In this document: piece after piece, positions 5,506 to 6,382 of the stretch
Layout of the letters: every line of letters begins with the position of its first letter
How positions within the stretch are numbered: position 1 is the stretch's first letter
From: Defluviicoccus vanus
Lineage (GTDB): Bacteria; Pseudomonadota; Alphaproteobacteria; Rhodospirillales; Defluviicoccaceae
Length of the DNA stretch: 6,382 nt
Reading direction: 5' to 3'
Assembly (NCBI RefSeq): GCF_014672695.1
Contig: NZ_CP053923.1
Location: 3,733,203 to 3,739,584 of the forward strand
Position numbers and translations under genes: made by a program
The notes under the pieces: generated by a model
The model's input: the letters and a program-made list of their open reading frames with translations, nothing else
Told to the model about the DNA's origin: nothing
Database searches by the model: none

Positions 5506-5849
5506 TCCCGGTTCCGGGCGGGGTGCGGGTGTGGCTGGCGGTCGGCCGGACCGACATGCGGCGCGGCATGAACGGCCTGGCGCTGCAGGTGCAGGAGACG
5601 CTGAAGCGCGATCCGCATGGCGGCGATCTGTACATTTTTCGCGGGAAACGCGGTGACCTGATCAAGATTCTCTGGCACGACGGGCTCGGGATGTCGCTGT
5701 ACGCGAAGCGCTTGGAGCGTGGCCGGTTCATCTGGCCGTCTCCCGCCGATGGTGTCGTCTCGATCACCCCGGCACAACTCGGCTATCTGCTTGAAGGCAT
5801 TGACTGGAGGAACCCGCGCCACAGCTTCCGGCCGGACCGGGCGGGCTGA
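5502..5849 (+). CDS. tnpB: IS66-family accessory protein TnpB (Orf2)
   Basis: The product is 115 aa, the normal length for IS66 Orf2 (PF05717-type). Conserved blocks are easy to see: IPVPGGVRVWLAVGRTDMRR and MNGLALQVQE at the N-terminus, then DLYIFRGKRGDLIKILWHDG, LYAKRLERGRFIWP and a C-terminal ITPAQLGYLLEGIDWR. It is one of three proteins needed for transposition of IS66 elements; its biochemical role is not settled. It starts within the tnpA stop (ATGA) and is followed by 69 bases before tnpC. The frame is intact with no missing block. Confidence 0.95.
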   Translation: MIPVPGGVRVWLAVGRTDMRRGMNGLALQVQETLKRDPHGGDLYIFRGKRGDLIKILWHDGLGMSLYAKRLERGRFIWPSPADGVVSITPAQLGYLLEGIDWRNPRHSFRPDRAG

Positions 5850-5918
5850 CCGCGGCGGCGCGTCGCGGGATAGGTTTTTCGCGAGTCGAGCGGCCGGTTT
5901 TGTGATTCCATCGGCGGC

Positions 5919-6382
5919 ATGACCCCGTCGCCCGACATCCTGCCCGACGATCTCGAAGCGCTGAAGGCGGCGTTGCTGGCCGAGCGGTCGGCCCGGCTCG
6001 AGGCGGAGGCGCGGGCGTCGGGCGCCGAGGCGATGGTGGCGCATCTGAAGCTGATGATCGCCAAGCTGAAGCGCGAGCGCTTCGGGCCGTCGTCGGAGCA
6101 CCGTCGCCGTCTGCTCGACCAGCTGGAACTGCAGTTGGAGGAGCTGGAGGCGACCGCCGCCGAGGATGCCTGTGCCGCCGAAGCGGCTGCGGCCGCCGTG
6201 GCAAAGCCCCGCCGTGACGAGAGCGTTGTTCCAGGGACCGGCCGCCGCCGGCCGGTGCGGGCACCGTTGCCGGCGCATCTGCCGCGTGAGCGCGTCGTCA
6301 TCCCGGCGCCGTCGGTCTGTCCGTGCTGCCAGGGCAAGCTGGTCAAGCTCGGCGAGGACGTCACCGAGACGCTGGAGGTGAT
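5919..6382 (+). CDS. tnpC: IS66-family transposase TnpC, N-terminal part (runs off window)
   Basis: From ATG 5919 the frame stays open for 154 codons to the window end. It begins MTPSPDILPDDLEALKAALL. Residues about 12-78 form a long charged helix with heptad leucines (coiled coil), containing HLKLMIAKLKRERFGPSSE, the hallmark N-terminal block of IS66 transposases. A low-complexity Ala/Glu linker (about 79-96) and a basic stretch follow, then PAHLPRERVVIPA and CPCC (C134, C136, C137), the start of the IS66 zinc-binding domain, ending at ETLEV. The DDE catalytic core is beyond the window. Full-length TnpC is about 500-550 residues. No strong ribosome binding site precedes ATG 5919, and the gene begins 69 bases after tnpB. 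Confidence 0.92.
   Translation, partial: MTPSPDILPDDLEALKAALLAERSARLEAEARASGAEAMVAHLKLMIAKLKRERFGPSSEHRRRLLDQLELQLEELEATAAEDACAAEAAAAAVAKPRRDESVVPGTGRRRPVRAPLPAHLPRERVVIPAPSVCPCCQGKLVKLGEDVTETLEV

Larger units (their letters stand above)
4971..6382 (+). mobile_element. IS66-family insertion sequence, left part
   Basis: The element begins at GTAACCGTCCGGCG (4971), a typical IS66-family end starting GTAA. It contains the three genes in standard order (tnpA, tnpB, tnpC), all on the plus strand, with a 4-bp overlap between the first two. It continues past the window. Base composition is clearly more GC-rich than the interrupted operon to the left. About 105 bases of leader precede tnpA; they hold repeated GCACCG/CGGTGC motifs, including the 10-bp palindrome at 5026-5035. 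Confidence 0.88.

Noticed and set aside
5370..6278. Minus-strand frame of 302 codons
   Set aside because: It opposes tnpB and the tnpC N-terminus, both confidently recognised on the plus strand.

Overview
The window is GC-rich (highest in the right-hand insertion sequence) and looks like alphaproteobacterial DNA, tentatively Rhodospirillales or a neighbour. Support comes from the alphaproteobacterial style of the IS3, IS4 and IS66 transposases, the PCu(A)C protein and the sCache protein. It is an accessory-type stretch: a few intact single genes lie between insertion sequences and decayed genes. I see no clear new defence, metabolic or biosynthetic system.

Left part (1-583). The first 193 bases are the 3' end of an IS3-family transposase gene, and its right terminal repeat ends near 211. 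Next is a remnant of a histone-deacetylase/acetoin-utilisation-type gene, cut at the 5' end, frameshifted near 455-463 and stopped early (252-583). Bases 584-745 hold nothing I can support.

Centre (746-3100). A secreted PCu(A)C copper chaperone with a complete copper motif and a Met/His-rich tail (761-1300) precedes a membrane-anchored, catalytically complete EAL-domain c-di-GMP phosphodiesterase (1408-2256). This converges on a small periplasmic single-Cache protein on the minus strand (2336-2791). A strong hairpin with its T-run on the minus strand separates the two. The roughly 300 bases between the sCache gene and the glycosyltransferase hold a stem-forming inverted repeat, an 8-bp tandem repeat and a perfect 16-bp palindrome.

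Surface-polysaccharide remnant (3101-4586, minus strand). An intact GT-B glycosyltransferase is the last gene of what looks like a translationally coupled string. Upstream are a short broken ORF and the 3' end of another gene, each joined to the next by a 4-bp ATGA overlap. The operon appears to have been cut on its promoter side by an IS4-family element.

Right part (about 4572-6382). An IS4-type transposase gene is interrupted after about 113 codons by an IS66-family element, which carries tnpA, tnpB and the start of tnpC in standard order and runs off the window. This nesting gives an order of events: IS4 into the polysaccharide operon first, IS66 into IS4 second.
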